DNA of 64,000 bases, from assembly GCF_947499585.1 (NCBI RefSeq), contig NZ_CANMOO010000001.1, positions 1,426,001-1,490,000 of the forward strand, written 5' to 3'. Made by a program: the position numbers and the translations under genes. How positions within the stretch are numbered: the first letter of the stretch is position 1; each line of letters opens with the position of its first letter. The stretch comes from an uncultured Allomuricauda sp. (GTDB lineage Bacteria; Bacteroidota; Bacteroidia; Flavobacteriales; Flavobacteriaceae). This document shows, piece by piece, positions 42,970 to 52,841 of this stretch. The notes below the pieces were generated by a model. That model worked only from the letters and a program-made list of their open reading frames with translations. It ran no database searches and was not told the origin of the DNA.

Positions 42970-44292
42970 TTATTCGTTTACCCAGTTTAAACGATCCATT
43001 TGATTATATGGCCATGGCGCACCATTGTTTTCAATATTGGACATCATATTGTTCAGTTCCATGGGTGCCGCTGACTGTTCCATTACCAAAAACCTTCTCA
43101 TCTCTACAATAATGGATAAGGGGTCTATACTTACAGGACAGGCTTCAACACATGCATTACAGGTTGTACATGCCCATAATTCCTCATGACTAATATAATC
43201 TCCCAATAATTGCTTTCCGTCTTCTATAAATTCCCCTTTATTGGTATCCATGTTTTTACCAACTTCTTCCAGTCGGTCACGAGTGTCCATCATTATTTTT
43301 CTTGGAGAAAGCTTTTTTCCCGTCTGGTTAGCAGGACATTCTGAAGTACATCTGCCGCACTCCGTACAAGTATAGGCATTGAGCAATTGCACCCAGTTTA
43401 AATCCATAACATCTGAAGCTCCAAATTTTTCAGGGTCTGGAGCATCATCTGCAGGGGCTGCAAATGGGTCCGCTGAAGGGTCCATCATCAGTTTTACCTC
43501 ATTGGTGACCGCTTCTACATTGTTAAACTTACCTTGCGGAGTTAACTTTCCATAGTATGTATTTGGAAAAGCAAGTAAAATATGTAAGTGCTTGGAATAA
43601 TATAGATAGTTCAGAAAAGATAATATTCCAATAATATGCAACCACCAAGCCGTACGCTCAACTAGTATCAAATTAGAAATTGACATGCCATCAAATAATG
43701 GTGCTATCAGTTGACTCACAGGAAAGGCTCCTGCTTTTGTATAATGAGCGGCATCTAATTGCTGTAATTGAAAATCGGCTGCATTCATTGTTAAAAATAA
43801 AAGCATCAGCACCAATTCAATATATAAAATCATGTTGCCATCCTTCTTGGGCCAGCCATCCATTTCTGGTTTAATAAATCGCTTTAGTTTGATGATATTT
43901 CTTCTAATCCAGAAAACAACAACGGCAACAATGACCAAGAGGGCCAATACCTCAAAAGAACCTATTAAGAAATCATACAATGCTCCCAAAGGAGCAAATA
44001 TTCTATGGGTTCCCAATACCCCATCTATGATAATTTCTAAAACTTCAATGTTAATGATTACAAAGCCTACATAAACGATAATATGCATCAACCCCGCAAT
44101 AGGACGAACAACCATCTTGGTTTGACCTAATGCAATCCGTGCCATGTTCTTCCACCTTTGCGATTTGTTGTCACTTACATCAACATCTTTCCCAAGTTTG
44201 ATGTTCCTAGATAATTTTTTGACATTTTTTGAAAAAAAACCTATTCCAATGATAAGGACAATGGCAAAAAGTATATTGGGCAAGTACTCCAT
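42970..44292 (-). CDS. Membrane Fe-S oxidoreductase (HdrE/HdrD-like, 2x[4Fe-4S])
   Basis: The product is 440 aa. The N-terminal half has about six hydrophobic segments with an N-terminal anchor (LPNILFAIVLIIGIGFF) and resembles the heme-b membrane subunit of nitrate/Hdr reductases. The C-terminal half has two 4Fe-4S motifs, CTECGRCTSECP and CTTCNACVEACP. It likely passes electrons between the quinone pool and the CCG protein encoded next. The pair is a core, widely conserved Bacteroidota unit of uncertain partner. It lies 3 bases after the MCE gene. Confidence 0.92.
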   Translation of the reverse strand: MEYLPNILFAIVLIIGIGFFSKNVKKLSRNIKLGKDVDVSDNKSQRWKNMARIALGQTKMVVRPIAGLMHIIVYVGFVIINIEVLEIIIDGVLGTHRIFAPLGALYDFLIGSFEVLALLVIVAVVVFWIRRNIIKLKRFIKPEMDGWPKKDGNMILYIELVLMLLFLTMNAADFQLQQLDAAHYTKAGAFPVSQLIAPLFDGMSISNLILVERTAWWLHIIGILSFLNYLYYSKHLHILLAFPNTYYGKLTPQGKFNNVEAVTNEVKLMMDPSADPFAAPADDAPDPEKFGASDVMDLNWVQLLNAYTCTECGRCTSECPANQTGKKLSPRKIMMDTRDRLEEVGKNMDTNKGEFIEDGKQLLGDYISHEELWACTTCNACVEACPVSIDPLSIIVEMRRFLVMEQSAAPMELNNMMSNIENNGAPWPYNQMDRLNWVNE

Positions 44293-44295
44293 ATA

Positions 44296-45261
44296 TTAAT
44301 TCTGGTTTTGTGCGGCCGGATCATTTTCTGGAAGCTCGTATTCTTTTTGCTTCTTTCCAAAAACTGAAACATTAACGTACCTTTTTGGGTTAAGCCTAAA
44401 ATCTTGCAATAGCAGGTCTAATTCTTTTGAGGCTGAAGTAAGATTTTCATACAACTTATCGTCCTGGGCAAGTTTACCTAAGGAACCTTCTCCTTTTTCA
44501 ATTTTTCCAAGCACTTTATTAAGTTTCTCTATGGTTGTTTGAAAGTTAGAAACAGTTTCTGCTAAACCAGCATTTGCTAATGAATCTGAAAGCTTGGAAA
44601 AGTTAGCGGTAATATTATCTACATTTTTTAAGGAGTTATCCAATTGCTCTTTATTGTTTTCCAATAAAACATTTAATTTATCTGCGCTGCCCTTAAAAGA
44701 ATTAACCAAATCATTTAGGCCAGCAATACTTTGTCTCAATTCTATTCTAGTCTGGTCATCAAGTACATCATTGACATTCATAAGCAATGAATCAGCATGT
44801 GAGACCGCACCTTCAACCTTCATTTGTAGCGGGGTTAGCTTCTCCTGTACCAAAGCGGTAAGACCTGGTTTAATGCTGGATTTAAGTGTATCTCCGGATT
44901 TTGCCATGGGTGAATCATCAAAAACTGGATGAATTTGAATCCCTTTTCCTCCAATTATCCCTGTATCATAAATCTCTGCTTGACTATTCTTTGAAAAATC
45001 ATATCCTTCTTTAATCGAGAATGTAACAACAGATCTAAATTTATTATCACTGAACTTTATACTTACTACGTTACCAACAACAAGACCGTTTATAGAAACC
45101 TGGGTTCCTTGTTGTAAACCACCTACGTGGTCGTATACCGCATAAAACGTTTTGTTGTTTTCAAAAAATGAAGAGGACTTTAGATAACTTAACCCGAAAA
45201 TCAATGCTAAAATTCCCGCAAGTACTATAATCCCAGTTTTGATTTCCCTGGATAGTTTCAA
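44296..45261 (-). CDS. MCE/MlaD-family lipid-transport protein (TTG start)
   Basis: The product is about 321 aa: a single N-terminal transmembrane anchor (TGIIVLAGILALIFGLSYL), one MCE domain (NKTFYAVYDHVGGLQQGTQV, SINGLVVGNVVSI, DTGIIGGKGIQI) and a helical C-terminal part. Members move phospholipids between membranes. No ATG lies near the start. A TTG at 45282 (MNSKQNLLKLSREIK) is possible, but the TTG at 45261 (MKLSREIKTG) is the usual family N-terminus. A perfect -7 element at 45284-45291 would place the transcript start downstream of the first TTG. The ATPase/permease partners (MlaE/F-like) are not in the window. Confidence 0.88.
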   Translation of the reverse strand: MKLSREIKTGIIVLAGILALIFGLSYLKSSSFFENNKTFYAVYDHVGGLQQGTQVSINGLVVGNVVSIKFSDNKFRSVVTFSIKEGYDFSKNSQAEIYDTGIIGGKGIQIHPVFDDSPMAKSGDTLKSSIKPGLTALVQEKLTPLQMKVEGAVSHADSLLMNVNDVLDDQTRIELRQSIAGLNDLVNSFKGSADKLNVLLENNKEQLDNSLKNVDNITANFSKLSDSLANAGLAETVSNFQTTIEKLNKVLGKIEKGEGSLGKLAQDDKLYENLTSASKELDLLLQDFRLNPKRYVNVSVFGKKQKEYELPENDPAAQNQN

Positions 45262-45283
45262 AAGGTTCTGTTTACTGTTCAAA

Positions 45284-45291
45284 CAAAATTA
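45284..45291 (-). promoter_or_regulatory. -7 promoter element for the MCE gene
   Basis: TAATTTTG on the minus strand, a full TAnnTTTG match. A transcript starting about 7 bases downstream would begin near 45277, which would exclude the TTG at 45282 and supports the start at 45261. A TTG lies upstream with only a 13-base spacer, short for a -33 element. Confidence 0.5.
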
Positions 45292-45328
45292 GGAATATTT
45301 TTGACAAGGTAGCTACTGTTCTTTGCTC

Positions 45329-46531
45329 CTATTTTAACGCTTCGGATATTGACACTCTATTTCCGTTCTTATAAGCCACAATATAAGCCGTGGTGTATCC
45401 TTTAGTTGCCGCCTTTGCCTTAAGAAGCTTTGCATCATCAAAAGAGCTTGCATTTCCGTACATGTAGCGATACAAGTTTTTAAAAGGTTCTTTGGATAAC
45501 TTATCCAATCCTTTAAAATTTTCACCCTTGAGAGGGATATTTTTGGCACTTGCCATAAGCTGCACCTTGAAAACCACACCACTTTTAGCTGGTTTTGTAT
45601 CCGTTGATGTTTCTTTAACCGGCTTTACATCGGTTTCTTTAGAATTTGAAACGGTGGAGGCTGCGGTATTTGTTGATTGCGCTTTTTTTGTTGTTACATG
45701 AACTGCTCCAGAAGTATCTTCAATTACAACAGGCACATCACCAGGATCAAATCCGGTCGCAATATTTTTCTTGTAAGCTAGAACAGCTTCTGCAATGGCC
45801 ATTCCCATTTCACTTTGGCCTTTCTTTGAATTTAAATAGCTTCCTTCATTTTTATTGGTCAAAAAACCTGTTTCAACAAGAACGCTGGGCATAAAAGTCT
45901 GGTGTAAAACTATAAAACCTGCCTGTTTTACCTTTCTGTCCTTTCTTTTCAATTTTTTAGTGAAGTTATCCTGGAGCTTTTTACCCAACAAAATGCTTTG
46001 GTCCAAAAACTCTTCTTGCATAATGGTAAGTCCTATCACAGATTCTGGGGAGTTAATATCATATTCTGCATACCGCTTCTCATAATCATCTTCCAAATAA
46101 ATTACAGAGTTCTCTTTTTTTGCTACCTCAAAATTTTGTCTATTAACATGAAGTCCAAGGACAAAAGTTCCCGCTCCATGGGCATCTGAGCTATGCGAAT
46201 CGCAGTGAACGGATACAAAAAGATCTGCATTTGCCTGATTGGCAATTTCTCCTCTAACAAAAAGGTCAACAAACGTATCGTCCTTTCTAGTATAAATAAC
46301 TTTGATGTTTGGATTTTTCTCTAATTCTTCACCAGCTTTCAGTACAATACCTAACGCAATATTTTTTTCTAGGTATCCATTTCCTAGGTTACCTGGGTCA
46401 TGACCACCATGCCCTGCATCTAAAACAACGACAAACTTATCTTTTGGTGGTACTTCGGTATCATTTTTGGTAAATGAAGTCAAAGGAAGTATAAAGAGTA
46501 GAACAAAAAAAGCTAGCTGACTTTTATTCAT
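45329..46531 (-). CDS. N-acetylmuramoyl-L-alanine amidase (Amidase_3) with SPOR domain
   Basis: The product is about 400 aa from the ATG at 46531, which opens the signal peptide MNKSQLAFFVLLFILPLT; a longer in-frame start at 46585 adds 18 residues. The zinc amidase domain has VVVLDAGHGGHDPGN (zinc His), FVSVHCDSHSSDAHGAG, and VLVETGFLTNKNE with the catalytic Glu. A Thr/Ser/Lys-rich linker leads to a C-terminal SPOR domain (VFKVQLMASAKNIPL, YIVAYKNGNRVSISEAL), which binds denuded septal glycan. It should cleave peptidoglycan at the division site. It diverges from lptD. Confidence 0.93.
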   Translation of the reverse strand: MNKSQLAFFVLLFILPLTSFTKNDTEVPPKDKFVVVLDAGHGGHDPGNLGNGYLEKNIALGIVLKAGEELEKNPNIKVIYTRKDDTFVDLFVRGEIANQANADLFVSVHCDSHSSDAHGAGTFVLGLHVNRQNFEVAKKENSVIYLEDDYEKRYAEYDINSPESVIGLTIMQEEFLDQSILLGKKLQDNFTKKLKRKDRKVKQAGFIVLHQTFMPSVLVETGFLTNKNEGSYLNSKKGQSEMGMAIAEAVLAYKKNIATGFDPGDVPVVIEDTSGAVHVTTKKAQSTNTAASTVSNSKETDVKPVKETSTDTKPAKSGVVFKVQLMASAKNIPLKGENFKGLDKLSKEPFKNLYRYMYGNASSFDDAKLLKAKAATKGYTTAYIVAYKNGNRVSISEALK

Positions 46532-46607
46532 AAGAACTAAGTAATTATAGCGTTCTGAAATGGTTAAAAATATTGTAATCCCCAATCAACAGAACAAAAA
46601 ATATATG

Positions 46608-46615
46608 TAAGTTTG
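46608..46615 (+). promoter_or_regulatory. -7 promoter element for lptD
   Basis: TAAGTTTG, a full TAnnTTTG match, 46 bases before the TTG start at 46662. The expected transcript start is near 46622, giving a leader of about 40 bases. No -33 TTG at the proper spacing. Confidence 0.55.
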
Positions 46616-46661
46616 ATCCCAAAAACTAGGCCAAACTAGCACAAAAATAGGATTTATCACG

Positions 46662-49346
46662 TTGCAATCAAACAAACATCTTTTAGTTTTCCTTTTTGTT
46701 CTCCTTGGCGGCACAATAAATCTTCTGGCACAGGAAGATCTTATTACCCCTTTGCCAATAAAGGGAATGAATGATAGCATTACCGCTCCCCTGTTACCAC
46801 CTAACATATTGAACGACTCTATTTCCACTGATTCAATACAATCAGATTCCGTTCAAGGGAAGCAACCCTTATTACTTGACAAAATTAAGTATAAAGCTAA
46901 GGATTATGTGAAACTGAGTCAAAAAGACAATAAAATCTACTTATATAACGAGGCTGAGATATATTATCAAGATACGGAACTCAAGGCTGGTGTAATTGTG
47001 ATGGATTACATTAAGAACGAAGTATATGCCGGTAGGTTACAAGATTCTACGGGCACCTATTCCCAGTTGCCCTTTTTTAAACAAGGGACCAATGAGGTTA
47101 GACCAGATTCGATAAGGTTTAATTTTGATACTCAAAAAGCGTTAATCTGGAATTCAAGAACGGAACAACAAGCTGGGTTAGGCCAGTTGGGTAGCGATGC
47201 AATGAAGATCTATGCAGAAAAAACAAAAAAGGAAAATGATTCTGTTTACTTTTTAAGTGAAGGAAAATTGACCACATCCAAAGACACGGTTGACCCTGAC
47301 TACTATATTAGAATTCGCAAAGCCAAATTTGTACCCAAAAAGAAAATAATAGCAGGTTTTAGTAACATTTACATTGTGGATATTCCTACTCCGGTTGCAT
47401 TACCTTTTGCATATTTTCCTTTAACTACAGGACGTTCTGCGGGATTGATATTCCCAACCTTTGGTAATGACCCCAATAGAGGTTATTTTCTTCAGAACGG
47501 TGGCTATTACTTGCCAATAAGTGACTATGTGGATTTAAGCCTTACAGGTGACTTTTATACAAACGGGAGTTATGGTTTTAGGGCCCAATCGGTTTACGCA
47601 AAGCGATATAAATTTAGGGGTAATATTAATTTCAATTTTGAAAATTTAATTCAAAGTCAAAAAGGTTTTGATGATTTTAGCCGAACAAGTAATTACAACA
47701 TTCAAATAAGACATACGCAGGATGCTAAAGCAAGTCCAAATTCTAGGTTTTCCGCTTCTGTAAACTTAGGTAGTAGCCAGTTTTTTACCAATTCATTGAA
47801 TCAGGCCAATCGATCAAATACGCAAACCAATACGTTTGCTTCATCCATAAGCTATTCCAAAACTTTTCCGGCATATCCGTCCGTAAATACTAGTTTGACA
47901 TTGACCCATTCACAAAACTCAAGAACACAGGCCATTCAAATGTCATTGCCAACGTTTCAAGCAAGTATGGAACGTATTTTTCCTTTTGCAAAACGTGATG
48001 GTATAAAAAAAGGAATTGTTCAGAATGTCAACTTTCAGTATGATGTAAATGGACAAAATAGTATAACCACAACGGAAGAGGACTTTTTTACCAGTGCAAT
48101 GTTTGAAGGCGCACGTGTAGGAGCAAGGCATAGAATTCCTATAGGAACCAATTTTAAGGTAGCAAAATATTTGAGTGTAAGTTTAAATGGTAATTATGAG
48201 GACGTTTGGGCGCTAGAGACCATTAGTCGAAGATTTGATACTGAGCAAGAAGAAGTGGTTACAGATACCATTCCTGGGTTTGACAGATTTAATAGATATA
48301 ACCTTGGGGCCAGTATGGGTACAGTTGTTTATGGTACATTTAACTTTGGGGAGGATAAAAAAATACAGGCTATAAGGCATGTTATGCGCCCATCAATAAG
48401 TTATACCTATGCTCCTTCATTTGAGCAATTTTATGAAACGTATACTGATGGTGACGGGGATGATGTACAATACACTCCTTTTGAAACCAGCTTATACGGA
48501 AGACCTTCCTTAAGTAAGAGTAATTCCATTGGCTTTTCATTACAGAATACACTGGAAGCCAAGGTCAGGGACAAAGATTCGACTGCTTTAGAACCAAGAA
48601 AAGTTAACATACTTAGTAATCTTACCCTATCCACCAGCTACAACTTTGAAGCAGATTCACTGAAATTAAGTCCTATTAACCTTAGTGGAGGTACTGAGAT
48701 TATAAAGAATGTTCCCATTAACTTCTCTGCCACATTAGATCCATATGCGATAGATAACAATGGGAGAAGAATCAATACCTTCAATGTTAGTAACGGGGGT
48801 GGGCTTTTACGATTAACTTCTGCTAGAATTAACACGGGATTCTCATTAAGGAGTGATATGTTTAAAAAAGGTGGCGGTAAAAACAATGAGGAACCTCAAG
48901 ATCAAGAACCTGACTATGGCGCGAATCCTTTTGAATTGGAAGGAGCGAGAGATGGGGAGACCTTTTTTAAGAATGAAAACCCAGATTCCGATGAAGTAGA
49001 CAACCCAATTTACAATACCAAAATTCCTTGGGACATGAGGTTTACCTATGTGGCCACCTATAGTAATAGCAACAGACAAAAGGAAATAACCAATCACTCA
49101 TTAATGTTTTCTGGCAATGTTCAACTTTCTCCTAAATGGGAAGTTGGGTTTAACTCCGGTTATGATATTAAAAACAAAGGTTTTGCTGATACACGACTTA
49201 ATTTTAAAAGGGATTTAAATAGTTTTCGTTTGAGCTTTGATTGGACGCCTTTTGGAAGATTTGAACGATGGTATTTCTTTATTGGGATAAAGAGTTCCAT
49301 TCTTAGTGATCTTAAATGGGAGAATAGAAGTCAACCTTTTAGATAA
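46662..49346 (+). CDS. lptD: LPS-assembly protein LptD (TTG start)
   Basis: The product is 894 aa. The start is TTG at 46662: no ATG/GTG lies between an in-frame stop at 46614 and the signal peptide QSNKHLLVFLFVLLGGTINLLAQ. The N-terminal OstA-like domain (about 65-240: YNEAEIYYQDTELKAGVIVM, YFLSEGKLTTSKDTVDPDYYIRI) is followed by a beta-barrel with DIPTPVALPFAYFPLTTGRSAG, the signature barrel-entry motif of LptD. It inserts lipopolysaccharide into the outer leaflet. An Asp/Glu-rich insert (about 745-780) is typical of Bacteroidota. It is close to AmiC and MCE genes, an envelope cluster. Confidence 0.92.
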   Translation: MQSNKHLLVFLFVLLGGTINLLAQEDLITPLPIKGMNDSITAPLLPPNILNDSISTDSIQSDSVQGKQPLLLDKIKYKAKDYVKLSQKDNKIYLYNEAEIYYQDTELKAGVIVMDYIKNEVYAGRLQDSTGTYSQLPFFKQGTNEVRPDSIRFNFDTQKALIWNSRTEQQAGLGQLGSDAMKIYAEKTKKENDSVYFLSEGKLTTSKDTVDPDYYIRIRKAKFVPKKKIIAGFSNIYIVDIPTPVALPFAYFPLTTGRSAGLIFPTFGNDPNRGYFLQNGGYYLPISDYVDLSLTGDFYTNGSYGFRAQSVYAKRYKFRGNINFNFENLIQSQKGFDDFSRTSNYNIQIRHTQDAKASPNSRFSASVNLGSSQFFTNSLNQANRSNTQTNTFASSISYSKTFPAYPSVNTSLTLTHSQNSRTQAIQMSLPTFQASMERIFPFAKRDGIKKGIVQNVNFQYDVNGQNSITTTEEDFFTSAMFEGARVGARHRIPIGTNFKVAKYLSVSLNGNYEDVWALETISRRFDTEQEEVVTDTIPGFDRFNRYNLGASMGTVVYGTFNFGEDKKIQAIRHVMRPSISYTYAPSFEQFYETYTDGDGDDVQYTPFETSLYGRPSLSKSNSIGFSLQNTLEAKVRDKDSTALEPRKVNILSNLTLSTSYNFEADSLKLSPINLSGGTEIIKNVPINFSATLDPYAIDNNGRRINTFNVSNGGGLLRLTSARINTGFSLRSDMFKKGGGKNNEEPQDQEPDYGANPFELEGARDGETFFKNENPDSDEVDNPIYNTKIPWDMRFTYVATYSNSNRQKEITNHSLMFSGNVQLSPKWEVGFNSGYDIKNKGFADTRLNFKRDLNSFRLSFDWTPFGRFERWYFFIGIKSSILSDLKWENRSQPFR

Positions 49347-49404
49347 GAGATAAAATAAGATTAAATAACTTGCTTAGTAAATTGTCAATTAAAAAATCCT
49401 TTTC

Positions 49405-49785
49405 ATGAAAAAAATAATAAACACTCCAAACGCTCCAGCTCCAATAGGTCCTTATAACCAGGCGGTTCTTATTAAAGACACACTATATATTTCAGGGCAA
49501 ATTCCTATTGATCCATCAACAGGTGTATTGATTGAAGGTGATATTAAAAAGGAAACCAGACAGTCTATGGAAAACCTAAAGGCAATTCTTTCTGAAGCCA
49601 ATATGACTTTTGAGGATGTAGTAAAGACCTCCATCTTCATTAAGGATATGCATCAGTTTTCTGAAATAAATGAGGTGTATGGAGTCTATTTTAATGCCGA
49701 AACCGCTCCTGCAAGAGAAACTGTAGAAGTTGCTAATCTTCCAAAGTTTGTAAACGTAGAAATTTCTATGATCGCAATTAAATAG
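49405..49785 (+). CDS. ridA: RidA family reactive-intermediate deaminase
   Basis: The product is 126 aa, standard RidA/YjgF length. It begins KKIINTPNAPAPIGPYNQAV and has LYISGQIPIDPSTG and the catalytic Arg in APARETVEVANLPK (about residues 102-115). Family members hydrolyse imine/enamine intermediates made by PLP enzymes. It follows lptD by 58 bases, and its last codons overlap by 8 bases the 3' end of the convergent kinase gene. Confidence 0.95.
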   Translation: MKKIINTPNAPAPIGPYNQAVLIKDTLYISGQIPIDPSTGVLIEGDIKKETRQSMENLKAILSEANMTFEDVVKTSIFIKDMHQFSEINEVYGVYFNAETAPARETVEVANLPKFVNVEISMIAIK

Positions 49786-50629
49786 TCTCTCTATGGAATT
49801 CCATTAGACCTTCTATTGGACGCCTACGGATAACACCTAAAATTAAGTCATTTCGCTCTAGTACAGTAGCAAGCTCATCACTTAAAAAATGTGCAATACT
49901 GCCAACAAAGTTTATAGGAACTTTAGTGGCCAGTTCAAATTGCATGATATAATTATTCACAAACTGTTGCAATCCTTTGTCTATAACACCTCGGCAATAT
50001 GGATGATCCTTATTTTCAATTATAAATCGGGCAAAGGTTGCCAAATAGGTATTGGGGTTGGGCTGTTTGTATAAGTGTTCCTTTATTACATCAGCTTCCA
50101 AATTATATTCTTTTGCAAATCTAATGCCAAGGTCTTGAGGCATTTTATGAAAATAGTAATCTCTTAAAAGTTTCCTTCCGAAAAAATTACCACTACCGTC
50201 ATCCATTAAAATGTAACCTAAAGAAGTTACTTTTTGGAACAATTGATGCCCATCATAATAGCTACAGTTTGAACCTGTACCCAAAATACATACAATTCCT
50301 TGATGTCCTATTTTAGTAGTGGAATAGATTGCTGCAAAGGTATCTTCTCTTACCTCTGCTTTTGCATTTGGGAAAAAGTCCTTGAAAATTTCCTTCAAAA
50401 AATTCTTCATCCTATCGGTACCGCAACCAGCACCATAGAAATACAATTGGCTTACGACATCTTTGTTTTTGGAAAGTTCAAAATTGTTGGCTAATCTGTC
50501 CTCAATCACCTCTCTCGTTAACACTTCAGGACTAAGCCCTAATGTCTGGGTAAGGAACAATTGTTCGCCGGTTTTATCCAAAGCAATCCAATCAGATTTG
50601 GTTGCTCCACTATCCACAATCAATATCAT
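49778..50629 (-). CDS. N-acetylglucosamine kinase-like (BadF/BadG/BcrA/BcrD ATPase family)
   Basis: This 283-aa ASKHA-fold kinase has phosphate-binding loop 1 as VDSGATKSDW (4-13), phosphate loop 2 as CILGTGSNCSYYDG, and MDDGSGNFFGRKLL. This is the BadF/BadG-type group that includes NagK. Probable reaction: GlcNAc or a related amino sugar to its 6-phosphate, using ATP, as in recycling of wall sugars. A long hairpin lies just upstream, between this gene and gap, so it may be expressed at a lower level than gap. Confidence 0.87.
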   Translation of the reverse strand: MILIVDSGATKSDWIALDKTGEQLFLTQTLGLSPEVLTREVIEDRLANNFELSKNKDVVSQLYFYGAGCGTDRMKNFLKEIFKDFFPNAKAEVREDTFAAIYSTTKIGHQGIVCILGTGSNCSYYDGHQLFQKVTSLGYILMDDGSGNFFGRKLLRDYYFHKMPQDLGIRFAKEYNLEADVIKEHLYKQPNPNTYLATFARFIIENKDHPYCRGVIDKGLQQFVNNYIMQFELATKVPINFVGSIAHFLSDELATVLERNDLILGVIRRRPIEGLMEFHRETI

Positions 50630-50647
50630 ATGCCAAATTTTATTATG

Positions 50648-50682
50648 AATCCTGAAAAAGGTGAATTACCTTTTTCAGGATT
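50648..50682 (-). terminator. Hairpin terminator after gap
   Basis: A perfect 15-base stem, AATCCTGAAAAAGGT (50648-50662) and ACCTTTTTCAGGATT (50668-50682), with a five-base loop. It lies 18 bases past the gap stop on the minus strand and before the kinase gene. No T run follows on the minus strand, so it may attenuate instead of fully stopping transcription. Confidence 0.7.
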
Positions 50683-50700
50683 TACTTGTAAGAAAATAAA

Positions 50701-51717
<1,017 letters not shown>

Positions 51718-51723
51718 TTATAA

Positions 51724-52710
51724 TTATGTAGTCATTATATCAGAAACTCTTAAGAGTTCTTCATCTATCTCTGTATGTGCTTTAATTGCCTCACTTATTG
51801 GTGTAAGTATTAATTGATTATCTCTTATACCTACCATATAGTTGGACTTCCCTTCCAATAAGCTTTCTACCGCCTTTACCCCCATTCTACTGGCGAGAAC
51901 TCTATCAAAGCATGTTGGGTTACCTCCTCTTTGCATATGCCCCAGAACGGATACTCTAACATCATAAATAGGTAGGTGTTCCTCAACATATTCCTTGAGC
52001 TCAAAAACATTCTTTCCAATTCTATCCCCTTCGGCAACAATTACTATACTGGATGATTTCCCAGACTTCTTGCTTCGTTTTAAAGAATCTAACAAGCGTT
52101 CTAAACCAAGGTTCTGTTCTGGAATTAAAATTTCCTCTGCTCCAGCTCCTACTCCTGCGTTTAAAGCAATATGTCCTACATCTCTACCCATTACCTCAAC
52201 AAAAAAGAGACGGTTGTGCGAACTTGCCGTATCGCGTATTTTATCAATAGCGTCTACAACGGTATTAATAGCTGTATCAAAACCAATGGTATAGGTAGAT
52301 CCCAGAATATCATTATCAATTGTACCTGGTATTCCCATCACAGGGAAGTTGTATTCTTCATTAAAAGAAAGAGCCCCAGCAAAACTTCCATTACCACCAA
52401 TAACAACAAATGCGTCTACACCTTCTTTCTTTAGCTGATCGTAAGCCTTCTTGCGACCCTCTTTGGTCCTAAACTCTTCACATCGTGCAGATTTTAGAAT
52501 TGTTCCTCCCTTATTAATGATGTTGTTTACACTACGGGCGTCCATAGGTTTAAAATCTCCATCTATCATCCCCTCATAGCCTCTGTAGATACCAACACAT
52601 TCAATTTTCAAATATGCGCAAGTACGAACTACGGAGCGAATTCCAGCATTCATTCCTGGAGAATCACCACCTGATGTAAACACTGCTATTTTCTTAATTT
52701 CTGATGCCAT
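51724..52710 (-). CDS. pfkA: 6-phosphofructokinase
   Basis: The product is 328 aa, the length of bacterial ATP-type PFK. The N-terminal GGDSPGMNAGIRSVVR binds ATP/phosphate. The catalytic loop GTIDNDI (129-135) contains the catalytic Asp, and MGRDVG and HMQRGGNPT are family signatures. The Mg-ATP loop reads GGNGS (105-109) where the E. coli enzyme has GGDGS; I think this Asn is common in Flavobacteriia, but it is a notable replacement of a metal-loop Asp. It is the first gene of the pfkA-gap operon, driven by a perfect -7 element 18 bases upstream. Confidence 0.97.
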   Translation of the reverse strand: MASEIKKIAVFTSGGDSPGMNAGIRSVVRTCAYLKIECVGIYRGYEGMIDGDFKPMDARSVNNIINKGGTILKSARCEEFRTKEGRKKAYDQLKKEGVDAFVVIGGNGSFAGALSFNEEYNFPVMGIPGTIDNDILGSTYTIGFDTAINTVVDAIDKIRDTASSHNRLFFVEVMGRDVGHIALNAGVGAGAEEILIPEQNLGLERLLDSLKRSKKSGKSSSIVIVAEGDRIGKNVFELKEYVEEHLPIYDVRVSVLGHMQRGGNPTCFDRVLASRMGVKAVESLLEGKSNYMVGIRDNQLILTPISEAIKAHTEIDEELLRVSDIMTT

Positions 52711-52727
52711 TCAAAATTTTAAAAAAC

Positions 52728-52735
52728 CAAAACTA
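52728..52735 (-). promoter_or_regulatory. -7 promoter element for pfkA-gap
   Basis: TAGTTTTG on the minus strand, a full TAnnTTTG match, 18 bases before the ATG at 52710. It predicts a very short leader of about 11 bases. Confidence 0.55.
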
Positions 52736-52785
52736 GGAAACTTTATTTAATTAATGAATGACATATTAACTAATTTGTTTTCAGG

Positions 52786-52805
52786 CGTTTTCGCAAACGT
52801 TTTCG
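52786..52805. promoter_or_regulatory. Possible regulator site upstream of pfkA
   Basis: The octamer CGTTTTCG occurs twice 12 bases apart (52786-52793 and 52798-52805), and the middle GCAAACGTTTTC is a near-palindrome with a central CG, similar in form to LacI-family operators. It lies about 60 bases upstream of the pfkA -7 element and between tamB's end and pfkA. Confidence 0.3.
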
Positions 52806-52841
52806 TAATTTTTTTTATCAAAAAATGATAGAAATATAACC

